In this document: piece after piece, positions 9,135-21,229 of the stretch
How the letters are laid out: the number at the start of each line of letters is the position of its first letter
Position numbering within the stretch: the stretch's first letter is position 1
Source of the DNA: an uncultured Candidatus Saccharibacteria bacterium
GTDB lineage: Bacteria; Patescibacteriota; Saccharimonadia; Saccharimonadales; Saccharimonadaceae
NCBI GenBank assembly: GCA_948868795.1
Contig: CAQRDK010000002.1
Location: 1-64,000, forward strand
Reading direction: 5' to 3'
DNA: 64,000 nucleotides
Made by a program: the position numbers and the translations under genes
Notes under the pieces: model-generated
The model's input: only the letters and a program-made list of their open reading frames with translations
What the model was told of the DNA's origin: nothing
The model's database searches: none

Positions 9135-9165
9135 AGAAACCGCCCACCCCATCCGGGCGGTTTCT
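9135..9165 (+). terminator. Intrinsic terminator after the protease pair
   Basis: AGAAACCGCCC and GGGCGGTTTCT form an 11-bp hairpin. The following tail is only moderately T-rich. Confidence 0.75.
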
Positions 9166-9199
9166 GCCATCTCTATCAAATCTGGTATATAATATATAC

Positions 9200-11665
9200 A
9201 TGGAAAGACTTCTTCAATATTTCACCCCCGAGCATTACGACCTCAATCTCAAAATCGACCGCACCAGCGACCTTATCGAAGGCACCGTGAACATCCGCGG
9301 CGAATCCCACGCCGATATAATTAAACTCCACGCCGTCAACCTCGAAATTCTCTCGGTCAAATTCGCTGATAAACCTCTCGATTTTAAGCACTCCTCTGAT
9401 ACTCTCGAAATCCCTGCCCCGGCGCCAGGGAACATCAACCTCGAAATCTCCTTCAAGACCACCCTGAATAAAAACATGCAGGGCTGCTACCTCTCGACTT
9501 ATCAACACGATGGCGCGACCCAGAAAATCGCCGCCACTCAGTTTGAGTCGCACTATGCCCGCGAATGCTTCCCCTGTATCGACGAACCCGCCGCGAAGGC
9601 AACCTTCGCCCTCACCCTTGAAATCCCCGATCTTGCCGAGCATGACGTCGTCCTCGCGAATACACCGCTAAAGTCCGACACTAATACCTCGCCAGAAGCT
9701 CAAACCGCCAACACCTTCACCTTTGAGCCAACCCCGCGCATGTCGACCTATCTCCTCGCCTGGGTTGTCGGCCCCTTCCACTCCGTCGAGACGACGAACC
9801 AGCACGGCGTCAAGGTTGTCTCCTATGCCGCCCTGAACCAGCCGAAGTCCTCGCTCGTTTTTGCGAACGACACTGCGGCGAAGGCTCTCGATTTTTACGA
9901 CGAGAAGTTCGGCGTAGAGTATCCTCTCCCGAAGCTCGACCAAGTTGCTCTCCCTGATTTTGAAGCTGGCGCTATGGAGAACTGGGGTCTCGTCACTTAC
10001 CGCGAATCTTGCCTCCTCGCCGACGAAAGCGCTACGCTTGAAACGAAGCAATCCGTCGCCATCACCGTCACCCACGAACTCTCCCACCAATGGTTCGGCG
10101 ACCTCGTCACTATGGCTTGGTGGGACGACCTCTGGCTGAACGAATCCTTCGCGACCATGATGGAATTCGTCGCGACCGATGCCCTCTATTCCGAGTTCAA
10201 TATCTGGCAAGACTTCTTCACTTCCGACTGTCTCGCCGCTCTGAAGCGCGACTCGCTCCCCGGCGTCCAGTCCGTCCAACAAGAAGTCCACGATCCCGTC
10301 GAGATCGCCACCCTCTTCGACTCCGCTATTGTCTACGCGAAAGGCGCTCGCCTAATGCTTATGCTCTACCGCCTCATGGGCGACGCCGCCTTCATGAAGG
10401 GCATCCGCGATTATTTCAACCGTTATCAGTATCAAAATACCGTCGGCGACGACCTCTGGAACTCCCTCCAGCCTTACGCCGACTTCCCGGTTAAAGACTT
10501 CATGCATGCCTGGATCTCCCAGCCCGGCTACCCCGCTATCACCACCTCTGCCCCGAAGCTCGCCAGCGAAAACCCCGCCGAACCCGCCGCGCCAGAACCC
10601 TCCCAGCACCGTTTTCTTATCAACGGCCAGACCGACGATACTCGCTGGCCTCTCCCCGAGGTGAAGGACGACATGTCTGGTCACTATCTCCTCGCCCTGA
10701 CCGACGACGAGTTCCAGGACAAGCTTGACCGTTTCGATGAACTCACTCTCGAGCAGAAACTCCGCCTCCTCATTGACCGTATGCTCCTCGCGAAGACGCC
10801 CGATATTCCTTCCGCCTCGCTCCTCGACCTCCTCCCCCGCTTCGCCGACGAGACGTCCGCTCCTGTCTGGGAAATCCTCACTGGCGTCATCGGCGACCTG
10901 AAACTCTTCTGTCCTCCTGACACCGAGCCCGCCGAACAATACAAGCATTACCTATCTCATCTCTATCAACCCCGCTTCGCCGCCGTCGATTTCGGCCCTC
11001 TCACCGACGAAAACGCCATCCACGTTCGTGATGCTTTGCTAAACATCGCTTATTATGTTAAAGATAAGACTATTCTTGACAAATTAGCAAGCATGTATGA
11101 TACGGCCGATGACCTCCACAATCTCGACCCTGAGCTTCGCAGCCATATCCTCGCCGCCAAGCTCCACGAAGACGAATCCAAAATCTTCCCGCTTTTCCTT
11201 GAAAAATACCAATCCGAGACCGACCCCGAGCTAAAAGCCGACCTCCTCTTCACGATCGCCGGCCTCGCCGAGCAGCCAGAAAACCTCGACCGTCTCATGC
11301 GACTCCTCGAGCAGCCCGAAATCGTCCGCCCGCAGGACCATATCTTCCTCTACATCTACCTCCTCCGCAACCATCGCACCCGCGCCCGCGTCCTCGACTG
11401 GCTCACAACCCATTGGGGCTACGTTAAAGAACTCACCGGCGACAAATCCATCGAAGACTACCCCCGATACGCCTCTCTCCTCATCCGCACCCCCGAAGAA
11501 GCTAAGGTCTTCTACGATTTCTTCGACCTCCTCGCGGACGACCCCGTCTTGAAGCGCACCCTGAAAATGGCCCACACCGACATCGACTGCCGGCTCCAAA
11601 CCCTCCGGACCGACACCGCCGCCGTCCACGAAAAGCTCAAAACCCTCACCGAAAGGAATATATAA
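9200..11665 (+). CDS. pepN: M1 family aminopeptidase
   Basis: The protein has 821 residues. The exopeptidase motif GAMEN is near residue 257 and the zinc motif HELSHQWFGD near 293, with the distal glutamate in LNESFATM near 316. The N-terminal beta domain and a long helical C-terminal domain (about 460-821) follow the usual M1 order. It removes N-terminal residues from peptides, probably in the cytoplasm as no signal peptide is seen. In a peptide-scavenging symbiont it would complement the oligopeptide-binding protein at 19375. TATAAT lies six bases before the ATG. The Nudix gene begins two bases after the stop, so they form an operon. Confidence 0.92.
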   Translation: MERLLQYFTPEHYDLNLKIDRTSDLIEGTVNIRGESHADIIKLHAVNLEILSVKFADKPLDFKHSSDTLEIPAPAPGNINLEISFKTTLNKNMQGCYLSTYQHDGATQKIAATQFESHYARECFPCIDEPAAKATFALTLEIPDLAEHDVVLANTPLKSDTNTSPEAQTANTFTFEPTPRMSTYLLAWVVGPFHSVETTNQHGVKVVSYAALNQPKSSLVFANDTAAKALDFYDEKFGVEYPLPKLDQVALPDFEAGAMENWGLVTYRESCLLADESATLETKQSVAITVTHELSHQWFGDLVTMAWWDDLWLNESFATMMEFVATDALYSEFNIWQDFFTSDCLAALKRDSLPGVQSVQQEVHDPVEIATLFDSAIVYAKGARLMLMLYRLMGDAAFMKGIRDYFNRYQYQNTVGDDLWNSLQPYADFPVKDFMHAWISQPGYPAITTSAPKLASENPAEPAAPEPSQHRFLINGQTDDTRWPLPEVKDDMSGHYLLALTDDEFQDKLDRFDELTLEQKLRLLIDRMLLAKTPDIPSASLLDLLPRFADETSAPVWEILTGVIGDLKLFCPPDTEPAEQYKHYLSHLYQPRFAAVDFGPLTDENAIHVRDALLNIAYYVKDKTILDKLASMYDTADDLHNLDPELRSHILAAKLHEDESKIFPLFLEKYQSETDPELKADLLFTIAGLAEQPENLDRLMRLLEQPEIVRPQDHIFLYIYLLRNHRTRARVLDWLTTHWGYVKELTGDKSIEDYPRYASLLIRTPEEAKVFYDFFDLLADDPVLKRTLKMAHTDIDCRLQTLRTDTAAVHEKLKTLTERNI

Positions 11666-11667
11666 TT

Positions 11668-12165
11668 ATGGAAAATCCCCAATCCACCGCTCAGCCCGCC
11701 CCTAAGTCCACTCTTGAACCCGCTCAGACCGCCATCATCGTCGGCGCTCTCGTCGAGAAAAACGGCAAATATCTCCTCGTCCAAGAGGGGAAAGAGAAAT
11801 GCCGCGGAAAGTGGAGCTTCCCAGCCGGTCATCTCGAGCCCGGCGAAACCTTTTTCGAGGGAGCGGCTAGGGAAGTAAAAGAAGAAACCGGCTGTGATGT
11901 CGAGCTAACCGGTATCTGCCAGCTCGGGAATCACGTCAGTCAACAAGACGTCTTCGCACTTATCATGTTCACCGCGACGACCGACGGCACCAAATTTTCT
12001 CCCCTCAATCACACCGAAATCCTCGATGTCAAATGGTTCACTTACGAGGAAATCCTTGCCATGCGCGACCAGCTTCGTGTTCAAGATCTCATTATCGGCG
12101 CCATCGACAACGCCCGCCAGGGAATTGTCGCCCCGCTTAATCTTGTCCGAATCTACCATAAATAA
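11668..12165 (+). CDS. Nudix hydrolase
   Basis: The protein has 165 residues. The Nudix box GHLEPGETFFEGAAREVK continuing into EETGC (about residues 55-77) matches GX5EX7REUXEEXGU completely, so the Mg-binding glutamates are intact. It hydrolyses a nucleoside diphosphate linked to another group; the substrate (8-oxo-dGTP, ADP-ribose or other) cannot be told from the sequence. The gene is tightly coupled to pepN, and a ribosome-binding AAAGGAAT lies inside the end of pepN. Confidence 0.88.
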   Translation: MENPQSTAQPAPKSTLEPAQTAIIVGALVEKNGKYLLVQEGKEKCRGKWSFPAGHLEPGETFFEGAAREVKEETGCDVELTGICQLGNHVSQQDVFALIMFTATTDGTKFSPLNHTEILDVKWFTYEEILAMRDQLRVQDLIIGAIDNARQGIVAPLNLVRIYHK

Positions 12166-12181
12166 TCAGGATATAATATAT

Positions 12182-12733
12182 ATGAAACTCTATCTCGTCC
12201 GCCACGGCCAAACCGACTGGAACATCGGCAAGCAAGCCCAAGGTGTCGCCGACATTGAACTAAACGCCACCGGCATCGCCCAGGCCGAAGCCCTGAAAGA
12301 CCGTATCGCCGCCGAAGGTCTCCAGTTTGACTATGTCTACGCCTCTCCTCTTCGCCGCGCGAAGAAAACCGCCCAGATTATTACTAACGACCGCCCCGAT
12401 ATTATATATAACGATCTCCTCATCGAGCGTAGCTATGGTGACCTCGAAGGTAAGATTGTCGACTGGGATAATCTCGGCGTTGACGACCTCGACATTCGTC
12501 AGAATACCGACATCTACGGTCTCGAGCCTATCCAGGCCGTCCTCGCCCGCTCAAAGTCCTTCTTGGACGACCTCCTCTCGCGCCACGCCTCCGAACCCGA
12601 CGCCCGCATCCTTGTCGTCGCCCACGGCACCCTCCTGAAAACCCTCCATTATAACATCATCGGCTACACCCCTGACACCAACCTTCGCGGCTTCCACCTC
12701 GACAACTGCGAGCTCGTCGAGTACTCTATTTGA
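12182..12733 (+). CDS. Histidine phosphatase family protein (phosphoglycerate mutase-like)
   Basis: The protein has 183 residues. The start chosen is the ATG at 12182, because KLYLVRHGQTDWN follows at once; an upstream in-frame start at 12026 would only overlap the Nudix gene. The catalytic RHG is at residues 7-9, SPLRRAKKTAQII follows, the acid glutamate lies in ERSYGDLEG, and the second histidine is in VVAHGTLLKTL. The family includes phosphoglycerate mutases and broad phosphatases; the short length and neighbours favour a phosphatase. TATAAT lies four bases before the ATG. Confidence 0.87.
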   Translation: MKLYLVRHGQTDWNIGKQAQGVADIELNATGIAQAEALKDRIAAEGLQFDYVYASPLRRAKKTAQIITNDRPDIIYNDLLIERSYGDLEGKIVDWDNLGVDDLDIRQNTDIYGLEPIQAVLARSKSFLDDLLSRHASEPDARILVVAHGTLLKTLHYNIIGYTPDTNLRGFHLDNCELVEYSI

Positions 12734-12763
12734 CAATCTCGCCAAATCTAACCATAAAAACTA

Positions 12764-12996
12764 TTGACATTTTCAGTCACCTGTGCTACAATAGAACCAT
12801 ATCCAGATAATATCTGTGTCAAAAACGCAAATAAAACCCGAAATTATCTCCGGATTGAACTCGAAAATCTGACTATCCACGCCCGTGCGTCGAACGATTT
12901 TACAGAGGTGGACTGCGCGAAATCGCAAAAAAGTCCAAAAATCTCAAAAAAATCTTCGAAAAAAGTGTTGACTTGCCGCGAATGGTGCGCTATAAT
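12764..12996 (+). promoter_or_regulatory. Tandem rRNA promoters P1 and P2
   Basis: P1 is TTGACA (12764) and TACAAT (12787). P2 is TTGACT (12968) and TATAAT (12991). Both have 17-base spacers and an extended TGTGC or TGCGC before the -10. The region from 12997 to 13219 is a leader with several hairpins (for example CTTTCTTTG and AGAAAGAAG) and no gene. The short open frame across 12764-13009 lies over the promoters and is not credible. Confidence 0.82.
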
Positions 12997-13219
12997 GAAG
13001 AACAGTTAAGCAAGTTGTGGAGAACAACCACTGCATTAAGATAGAAACTATGCGAGGTAAATCTATCACTCATAGAATTATCCCGTGTTTAAGATTTCGA
13101 ATTAACAATTTGAGACAACGATGAAATTGTTTCTTTCTTTGAACAGGAGAAAGAAGCTAAATTGTAAGACGGAACTTAACGATTGATGTATCGAACTTCG
13201 ATTGTTAGTTAAGTCAATG

Positions 13220-16325
<3,106 letters not shown>

Positions 16326-16369
16326 CTCAGATTATCGGGTTCGTGCCATAACATTCTCTCGGAAAGTTA

Positions 16370-16399
16370 TTGACAAGAGCCAGGATAATCTGATATACT
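16370..16399 (+). promoter_or_regulatory. Separate promoter for 5S rRNA
   Basis: TTGACA (16370) and TATACT (16394) are separated by 18 bases. This lies in the about 185-base spacer between 23S and 5S, so the 5S can be transcribed apart from the 23S. Confidence 0.65.
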
Positions 16400-16510
16400 T
16401 AACTAACAATCGGTGTTTGATCCGGCTATCAAAGCTGAGCAAAAACCGAAGGACGTTTTACAATAACGTTGTCTCACACCTTATGGACATCAATAGCGCA
16501 TCAGGACGTT

Positions 16511-16621
16511 ATTTGGTGCCCATAGCGCTGGGGAAATACCTGTTCCCATTCCGAACACAGAAGTCAAGCCCAGTCGCGGCGATTATACTGCCACAAGCGG
16601 GAAACTAGCAAGGTGCCAAAT
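16511..16621 (+). rRNA. rrf: 5S ribosomal RNA
   Basis: TTTGGTGCC at the start pairs with GGTGCCAAA at the end. The internal CCTGTTCCCATTCCGAACAC and CTAGCAAGGTGCC are typical 5S sequence. The length is about 111 bases. Confidence 0.95.
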
Positions 16622-16630
16622 TATACGAGT

Positions 16631-16654
16631 AAGCCACCCCGACGGGTGGCTTTT
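16631..16654 (+). terminator. rRNA terminator
   Basis: AAGCCACCC-CGAC-GGGTGGCTTTT is a compact hairpin with a U-tract directly after the 5S. The stretch from 16655 to 16837 holds only a weak TATACT promoter and an AAGGAG ribosome-binding site for the next gene. Confidence 0.9.
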
Positions 16655-16837
16655 CGTCTATCTAGCATACCTACGGCAGACAGCATACCCGTAACAAAAG
16701 TAATAGGAAAACAGCAAGAAAGCAACAAAAAAGTAATCGTCTCGTAATCTTCAGCGCACGACAAAACCTCCTTCCTCCTCTATACTGAGAGTATGGCAAT
16801 CAATAACAATTTGCCAATTCCTTAAGAAGGAGAAACT

Positions 16838-17185
16838 ATGGAAAATATCAAGTCAAAAATCTTCATCGTAATCGGCATCATTATCGCCGTCGTCCTCTGC
16901 GTCGTCGGCTATCGCACCCTCTTCGTAAATACTTCGCAATATTACACCCAAATCGACAACGCCGATGTCAAGCAACTTTCGCCGACCGAATTCGAATATA
17001 ACCTAACCGCCTACGACGAGCACGGCAAGATCACTCAACTCACATTCAAAGCCAACAAGCAGCTCCGCGAAGATGCTTTTCTGGAATTGGATGTCATGTT
17101 TATTCGTGGCGTCTCGAATTGGCGTGAAGTTAAGTATAACGAGCTCCCGCTCGACGTTCGCTCCCGATATGCCGAACCTAACTAG
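16838..17185 (+). CDS. YxeA-like (DUF1093) membrane-anchored protein
   Basis: The protein has 115 residues, with one N-terminal membrane helix (about 7-27) and a small extracellular domain. YYTQIDNADVK, FEYNLTAYDEHGK and LTFKANKQLREDAFLEL match the layout of the YxeA/DUF1093 family of Firmicutes, which is an OB-like beta-barrel of unknown function. The ribosome-binding site AGAAGGAG lies seven bases before the ATG. It is transcribed alone. Confidence 0.7.
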   Translation: MENIKSKIFIVIGIIIAVVLCVVGYRTLFVNTSQYYTQIDNADVKQLSPTEFEYNLTAYDEHGKITQLTFKANKQLREDAFLELDVMFIRGVSNWREVKYNELPLDVRSRYAEPN

Positions 17186-17233
17186 TCAACCCAGCCAACC
17201 CCGTCGCAACAATATTATGTTATAATATATAAT

Positions 17234-18631
17234 ATGCCAGAAAAGCCAAATAATTCCGAAAAACCAAATAACCTGGAAAAGTCAAACGATCTAGGAAGCC
17301 CCCATAATCTAGAAACATCCAAGACCTACGATCTCGATCCATCGGTCACTCCTGCCATGCGTGAAAAACTCCTCCAGAAACTCAAAACTCTTCCCGCCGC
17401 CCCTGGTGTTTACTTTCATAAAGACGCCAATAATGAAATCATCTATGTTGGCAAGGCTGCCGTTCTGAAAAACCGCGTCCGCCAATATTTTCACCACACG
17501 AAAAAGGATCCGAAAACCGAGGCACTCGTGCGCGAGATTGCCGATACTGACTGGATCGTCGTTGATACCGAAATGGACGCCCTCTTTCTCGAGTCCGAAA
17601 TGATCAAGCGCTATATGCCGAAGTGGAATATCCTCCTCCGCGACGATAAAACTGTTTCTTACGTTCGAATCGACATGAAATCCGAAGTCCCTTATGTTAG
17701 TTTCACGCGCACTCCGCAGGACGATAAAGCAACTTACGTCGGTCCTTTTTATGGAAAATCCGCCGTCGAGAAGGCTCTTCGTATTCTTCGCAAAGTTTTT
17801 CCGTATTACGACAAACCTTACGACGGCAAGAAAACTCTCAATACCGATCTCGGCCTCACGCCGGGCATCGAAGTCGGCAAGTCTACCCCGAAGGAATATA
17901 AGAAGAACTTGCGTAAACTTATTCTCTACCTCGAAGGCGGTCGACATAAACTTCTCCAAGAGCTCGAGAAGCAAATGCTTAGCGCCGCTAAGGCTGAAAA
18001 CTTTGAAGAAGCTGCCGAAGCCCGCAAACAACTTTTTGGGCTTAAAGAACTTCAGAAAAAAATCGTCTTTTCTGACAAAGAGTTTCTCGATATCTCTTCT
18101 GACCATGCCCTAACCGATCTACAGGCCATGCTTCGCCTTCCCGAACCGCCAAAGCGCATCGAGGGCTATGATATTTCTCATCAATCCGGCACTAATGTTG
18201 TCGGCTCAATGGTAGTTTTCACGAACGGCGCTTCCGACCGCTCCGAATATCGCAAGTTTAAGCTCCGCCGCCAGACCAACGACGACACCGCGAACCTCCG
18301 TGAAGTTCTTGAACGCCGTCTAAAACACGAAGAATGGCCTTTCCCGAACCTCGTGATTCTCGACGGCGGCATCGGCCAGGTCAATGCCGTGAAGGAACTT
18401 CTCGACGCCCATAATATCCCGGTCATTGGCCGCGACAAGTCCGGCGACCATACTCGGAACGCTGCCGTTCGCATTATCGTTCCCGCCACTCCGGAAAACC
18501 CCGAACCGCGCGCCCTCCTTCTCGCTCCTGATTCACATGTTGCGAAACTCATCGCCCGCATCGACGATGAGGCGCACCGCTTCGCAATCACTTACCACTC
18601 TCTCCTCAAGCGCAAAAACATGCTCAAATAA
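17234..18631 (+). CDS. uvrC: Excinuclease ABC subunit C, short form
   Basis: The protein has 465 residues. The GIY-YIG nuclease domain (about 55-140) has GVYFHKD, IIYVGKA, KNRVRQYF and ALFLESEMIK. A UVR coiled-coil segment (about 245-285, NFEEAAEARKQLFGL) binds UvrB. The second nuclease domain follows, with RIEGYDISHQSGTNVVGSMVVF and LVILDGGIGQVNAV. The protein stops after HSLLKRK, so the C-terminal helix-hairpin-helix DNA-binding domain of normal UvrC (about 600 residues) is missing. The usual cysteine cluster after the GIY-YIG domain is also absent. The first 35 residues are a low-complexity PNN/LEK repeat. TATAAT lies seven bases before the ATG. It makes dual incisions in nucleotide excision repair. 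Confidence 0.92.
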   Translation: MPEKPNNSEKPNNLEKSNDLGSPHNLETSKTYDLDPSVTPAMREKLLQKLKTLPAAPGVYFHKDANNEIIYVGKAAVLKNRVRQYFHHTKKDPKTEALVREIADTDWIVVDTEMDALFLESEMIKRYMPKWNILLRDDKTVSYVRIDMKSEVPYVSFTRTPQDDKATYVGPFYGKSAVEKALRILRKVFPYYDKPYDGKKTLNTDLGLTPGIEVGKSTPKEYKKNLRKLILYLEGGRHKLLQELEKQMLSAAKAENFEEAAEARKQLFGLKELQKKIVFSDKEFLDISSDHALTDLQAMLRLPEPPKRIEGYDISHQSGTNVVGSMVVFTNGASDRSEYRKFKLRRQTNDDTANLREVLERRLKHEEWPFPNLVILDGGIGQVNAVKELLDAHNIPVIGRDKSGDHTRNAAVRIIVPATPENPEPRALLLAPDSHVAKLIARIDDEAHRFAITYHSLLKRKNMLK

Positions 18632-18680
18632 CTTCCGCGCATTATGATAACGCACCACGAAAACATGCTATAATATATAC

Positions 18681-19052
18681 ATGATTAAACGACAACTTTT
18701 CGCCTTCATTTTACGTTGGCTCGCCTCCAGTATTGGTATGTATTTCTGTATCACCTGGCTCGGCACTATCAATCCAGACAGCTCATCAATCTATAAATAT
18801 GCCTGGGTGCTTTTCGCAATCGCTGGGCTTATTTTCTCGCTTATCAACTCCGTCATCAAGCCGCTCGTGAAGATGCTTGCTCTCCCGCTCGCAATTCTCA
18901 CCATGGGCCTTTCGACTATTATCATCAATACGGTCATGGTTATCCTGACTATTTATCTACTCCCAGGCGTCGAAATGGACATCTGGGGCGCCGTCCTTTC
19001 CAGTATCATCATGAGCGTCATCAACGCCGTCATGAACTTCCTTATCAACTAG
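18681..19052 (+). CDS. Phage-holin-superfamily-IV-like small membrane protein
   Basis: The protein has 123 residues and four predicted membrane helices. The segment SLINSVIKPLVKMLALPLAILTMGL-type (about 54-75) and the final SVINAVMNFLI are typical of the widespread four-helix family Pfam PF04020 (mycobacterial 4TMS phage holin). Most members are chromosomal membrane proteins of unknown role and nothing here suggests a phage. TATAAT lies six bases before the ATG. Confidence 0.8.
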   Translation: MIKRQLFAFILRWLASSIGMYFCITWLGTINPDSSSIYKYAWVLFAIAGLIFSLINSVIKPLVKMLALPLAILTMGLSTIIINTVMVILTIYLLPGVEMDIWGAVLSSIIMSVINAVMNFLIN

Positions 19053-19125
19053 CCTTAGCTGGCGAGAGAACGCGAAACTATAATCCAACCTTGATTTTCC
19101 GAGAACTGGGGAGTATAATAGGAAT

Positions 19126-19356
19126 ATGAATTTGGGAACACTATTTGAGAGCATTACTTTCGTTTCTGCAATTTTATCGATTTTGCTAATCCTCCTTCAG
19201 CAGCGTGGCGCTTCTCTGGGTGCTGGTTTTGGTAGCTCTGGCGAGCTTTATACGACCCGCCGCGGTCTCGAGCGCTCGCTTTTTAATGCTACGGTCGTCT
19301 GCGTCGTAGTTTTTGTTTTATCGATTCTAGCAATGTTATTAATCCCGACAGCATAA
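19126..19356 (+). CDS. secG: Preprotein translocase subunit SecG
   Basis: The protein has 76 residues and two membrane helices (about 8-27 and 53-73). The loop LLQQRGASLGAGFGSSGELYTTRRGLER has the SecG signature: a QQ/R turn, a GAGFG glycine-rich part and TRRG. SecG assists SecYEG-driven export, which the many signal-peptide proteins in this window need. TATAAT lies six bases before the ATG. The peptide-binding protein gene follows after 18 bases. Confidence 0.9.
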   Translation: MNLGTLFESITFVSAILSILLILLQQRGASLGAGFGSSGELYTTRRGLERSLFNATVVCVVVFVLSILAMLLIPTA

Positions 19357-19374
19357 GGGCAAAATAAGTAGATC

Positions 19375-21105
19375 ATGAAACCTACTACCAAAAAGCGTGG
19401 GCAAAAGCTAGCAAAACGCTGGGAAGTTTTTTCTGAGCGCGCTAAAGAAGAAACTCATGAGCATATCCAAGAAAACCTCATCAAGCGCCTCCCTCATGCG
19501 CGCCGCGTGCGCCTTCTGATTCTCGAATGGTGCTTGCTTATCATCGTCATCACTTCGCTCGCCCTCACGCAGGCTTTTTGGTATACGCAATCCTATTCCG
19601 TCCAGGCTTATGTTGACGGTGGCACTTACATCGAGGCGACCATCGGCAATGTCAACACCTTGAACCCGCTTTTTGCCACCACGACCAGCGAAAAAGTCCT
19701 CTCAAAGCTTCTTTTCTCGACGCTCTCGACGATCGACTATTCCGGCCATGTCGGTCTCGGCTTAGCCTCCTCCATTACTCCCGATAGCACCGGCAAAGTC
19801 TGGACGGTGACTTTGAAAGACGGTCTGAAATGGTCGGACGGGGAACCTATCACTCTCGACGATGTTCTTTATACTGTCAACTTAACTAAAGATCCGACTG
19901 TCAACACCTCTTTCTCCTCCAACTTTTCCGGCGTCACCGTCGAACAGGTTGGCGATGCGCTCGTCTTTGCCCTGCCCTCCGCCTACGCTGATTTCGATGC
20001 AACTTTGAATATCCCGATTTTGCCTTCACACATCCTCGCCGACGTCGCCCCGGGGCAACTTCTCGAGCATAGTTTTAGCACGAACCCGGTCACGAGCGGC
20101 GCCTTCACTTTCAATGCAATGCAGAGCGTCTCTGGCGACGGCGAACGCATCGTCTATCTCGCCGCCAACGATTATTACTACAAATCCAAGCCTATGCTGA
20201 GTAGCTTCGCCATCCACACTTATTCTAGCGCTGAAGAAATCGTCCGCGCAATCTCTTCAAGCGACGTCACCGCGACCGCCGAGCTTTCCGCCGTTTACCG
20301 CGACCAACTTTCCTCGGACCTGATTTACGAAAAACAAACCGCCATCGCGAGCGGCGTCTTCGCCTTCCTCAACACGACCAGCCCGACCCTCAGCAATGTT
20401 TCTGTGCGCCAGGCGATTCAGCGCGGTATCAACATGGATGCCGTTCGCTCGGTTCTCGGCGATGAATATCCGCTGAATTATCCGATCTTACAATCCGAAA
20501 TCGAACTCAGCAGCTACCCTGCCCTCCCTGAATACAATCTCGAAACCGCCAAGACCGCGATTACCGACGCCGGCCTCTCCGGCCGCACCCTCCGCCTCGC
20601 CACGACCAACTCCGGTTATTTCCCGGAGCTCGCCGCCGTTCTAAAAACCCAGCTCGAAAATCTCGGATTCAATGTCGACCTCGACATCTCTAACCCCGGT
20701 CAGGAGTTTTTCGTCAACGTCATCCGCCAGCGAAATTACGACATCCTGCTCTATGAAGTCGAGCTCGGCGCCGATCCCGATCTCTTCGCTTACTACCACT
20801 CGTCTCAGGCCTCCGCGACCGGCCTCAACCTCTCGAACTACGCCAACGCTCTCGTCGACGACCTCATCCTCGGCGCCCGTACCTCCATGGACGAGGCCGC
20901 CCGCGTCCAGAAATACGAAACCTTCCTCACTCGCTGGGTCAACGACGTCCCCGCCATCGGAATTTACCAGTCCAGTCTCGTCTACTATTTCAATAAGAAC
21001 GTCCGCGCCTTTTCCGAAGATGACCGCCTCGTCTACGCGACCGATCGCTTTGTTGATGTCGAATATTGGGCTGTAAACAAAGCCACCAAGAACCGAACTC
21101 CCTAG
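19375..21105 (+). CDS. ABC transporter substrate-binding protein, family 5 (oligopeptide)
   Basis: The protein has 576 residues. A basic cytoplasmic stretch (1-45) precedes a single membrane helix (about 46-66, LILEWCLLIIVITSLALT), so it is membrane-anchored rather than lipidated. The family 5 periplasmic-binding domain (SBP_bac_5) follows: NVNTLNPLFATTTSEKVLSKL, LKDGLKWSDGEPITLDDVLYT, VRQAIQRGINMDAV and YDILLYEVELGADPDLFAYYH. Relatives (OppA/DppA) capture peptides for an ABC importer, but the permeases and ATPases are not nearby. It probably feeds peptide scavenging together with the M1 aminopeptidase. It lies 18 bases after secG. Confidence 0.88.
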   Translation: MKPTTKKRGQKLAKRWEVFSERAKEETHEHIQENLIKRLPHARRVRLLILEWCLLIIVITSLALTQAFWYTQSYSVQAYVDGGTYIEATIGNVNTLNPLFATTTSEKVLSKLLFSTLSTIDYSGHVGLGLASSITPDSTGKVWTVTLKDGLKWSDGEPITLDDVLYTVNLTKDPTVNTSFSSNFSGVTVEQVGDALVFALPSAYADFDATLNIPILPSHILADVAPGQLLEHSFSTNPVTSGAFTFNAMQSVSGDGERIVYLAANDYYYKSKPMLSSFAIHTYSSAEEIVRAISSSDVTATAELSAVYRDQLSSDLIYEKQTAIASGVFAFLNTTSPTLSNVSVRQAIQRGINMDAVRSVLGDEYPLNYPILQSEIELSSYPALPEYNLETAKTAITDAGLSGRTLRLATTNSGYFPELAAVLKTQLENLGFNVDLDISNPGQEFFVNVIRQRNYDILLYEVELGADPDLFAYYHSSQASATGLNLSNYANALVDDLILGARTSMDEAARVQKYETFLTRWVNDVPAIGIYQSSLVYYFNKNVRAFSEDDRLVYATDRFVDVEYWAVNKATKNRTP

Positions 21106-21121
21106 CCAAGAACCGCGCCTC

Positions 21122-21150
21122 TTGACAATTTTACGAGAGTGTGCTACAAT
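21122..21150 (+). promoter_or_regulatory. Upstream promoter of aspS with a hairpin leader
   Basis: TTGACA (21122) and TACAAT (21145) have a 17-base spacer. The leader begins near 21157 and can fold AAGGC with GCCTT. A second TATAAT at 21217 sits directly before the ATG, so aspS has both promoter types. Confidence 0.75.
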
Positions 21151-21229
21151 AGAAGTATAAGGCGTCTTCATCTCGACGTCTGCCTTGTCAATGTTTCCAT
21201 CCCAGAGAAAATGTGCTATAATAAACCCT

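Noticed and set aside
11050..11110. TTGACA followed by TGATAC inside pepN as internal promoter
   Set aside because: The match is poor at the -10 and coding constraint explains it (D-K-L-A-S-M-Y-D); no gene starts downstream.
12764..13009. 81-codon open frame before the 23S gene
   Set aside because: It starts on the -35 of one rRNA promoter and ends on the second promoter, has no ribosome-binding site and a non-protein-like composition; it is leader sequence.
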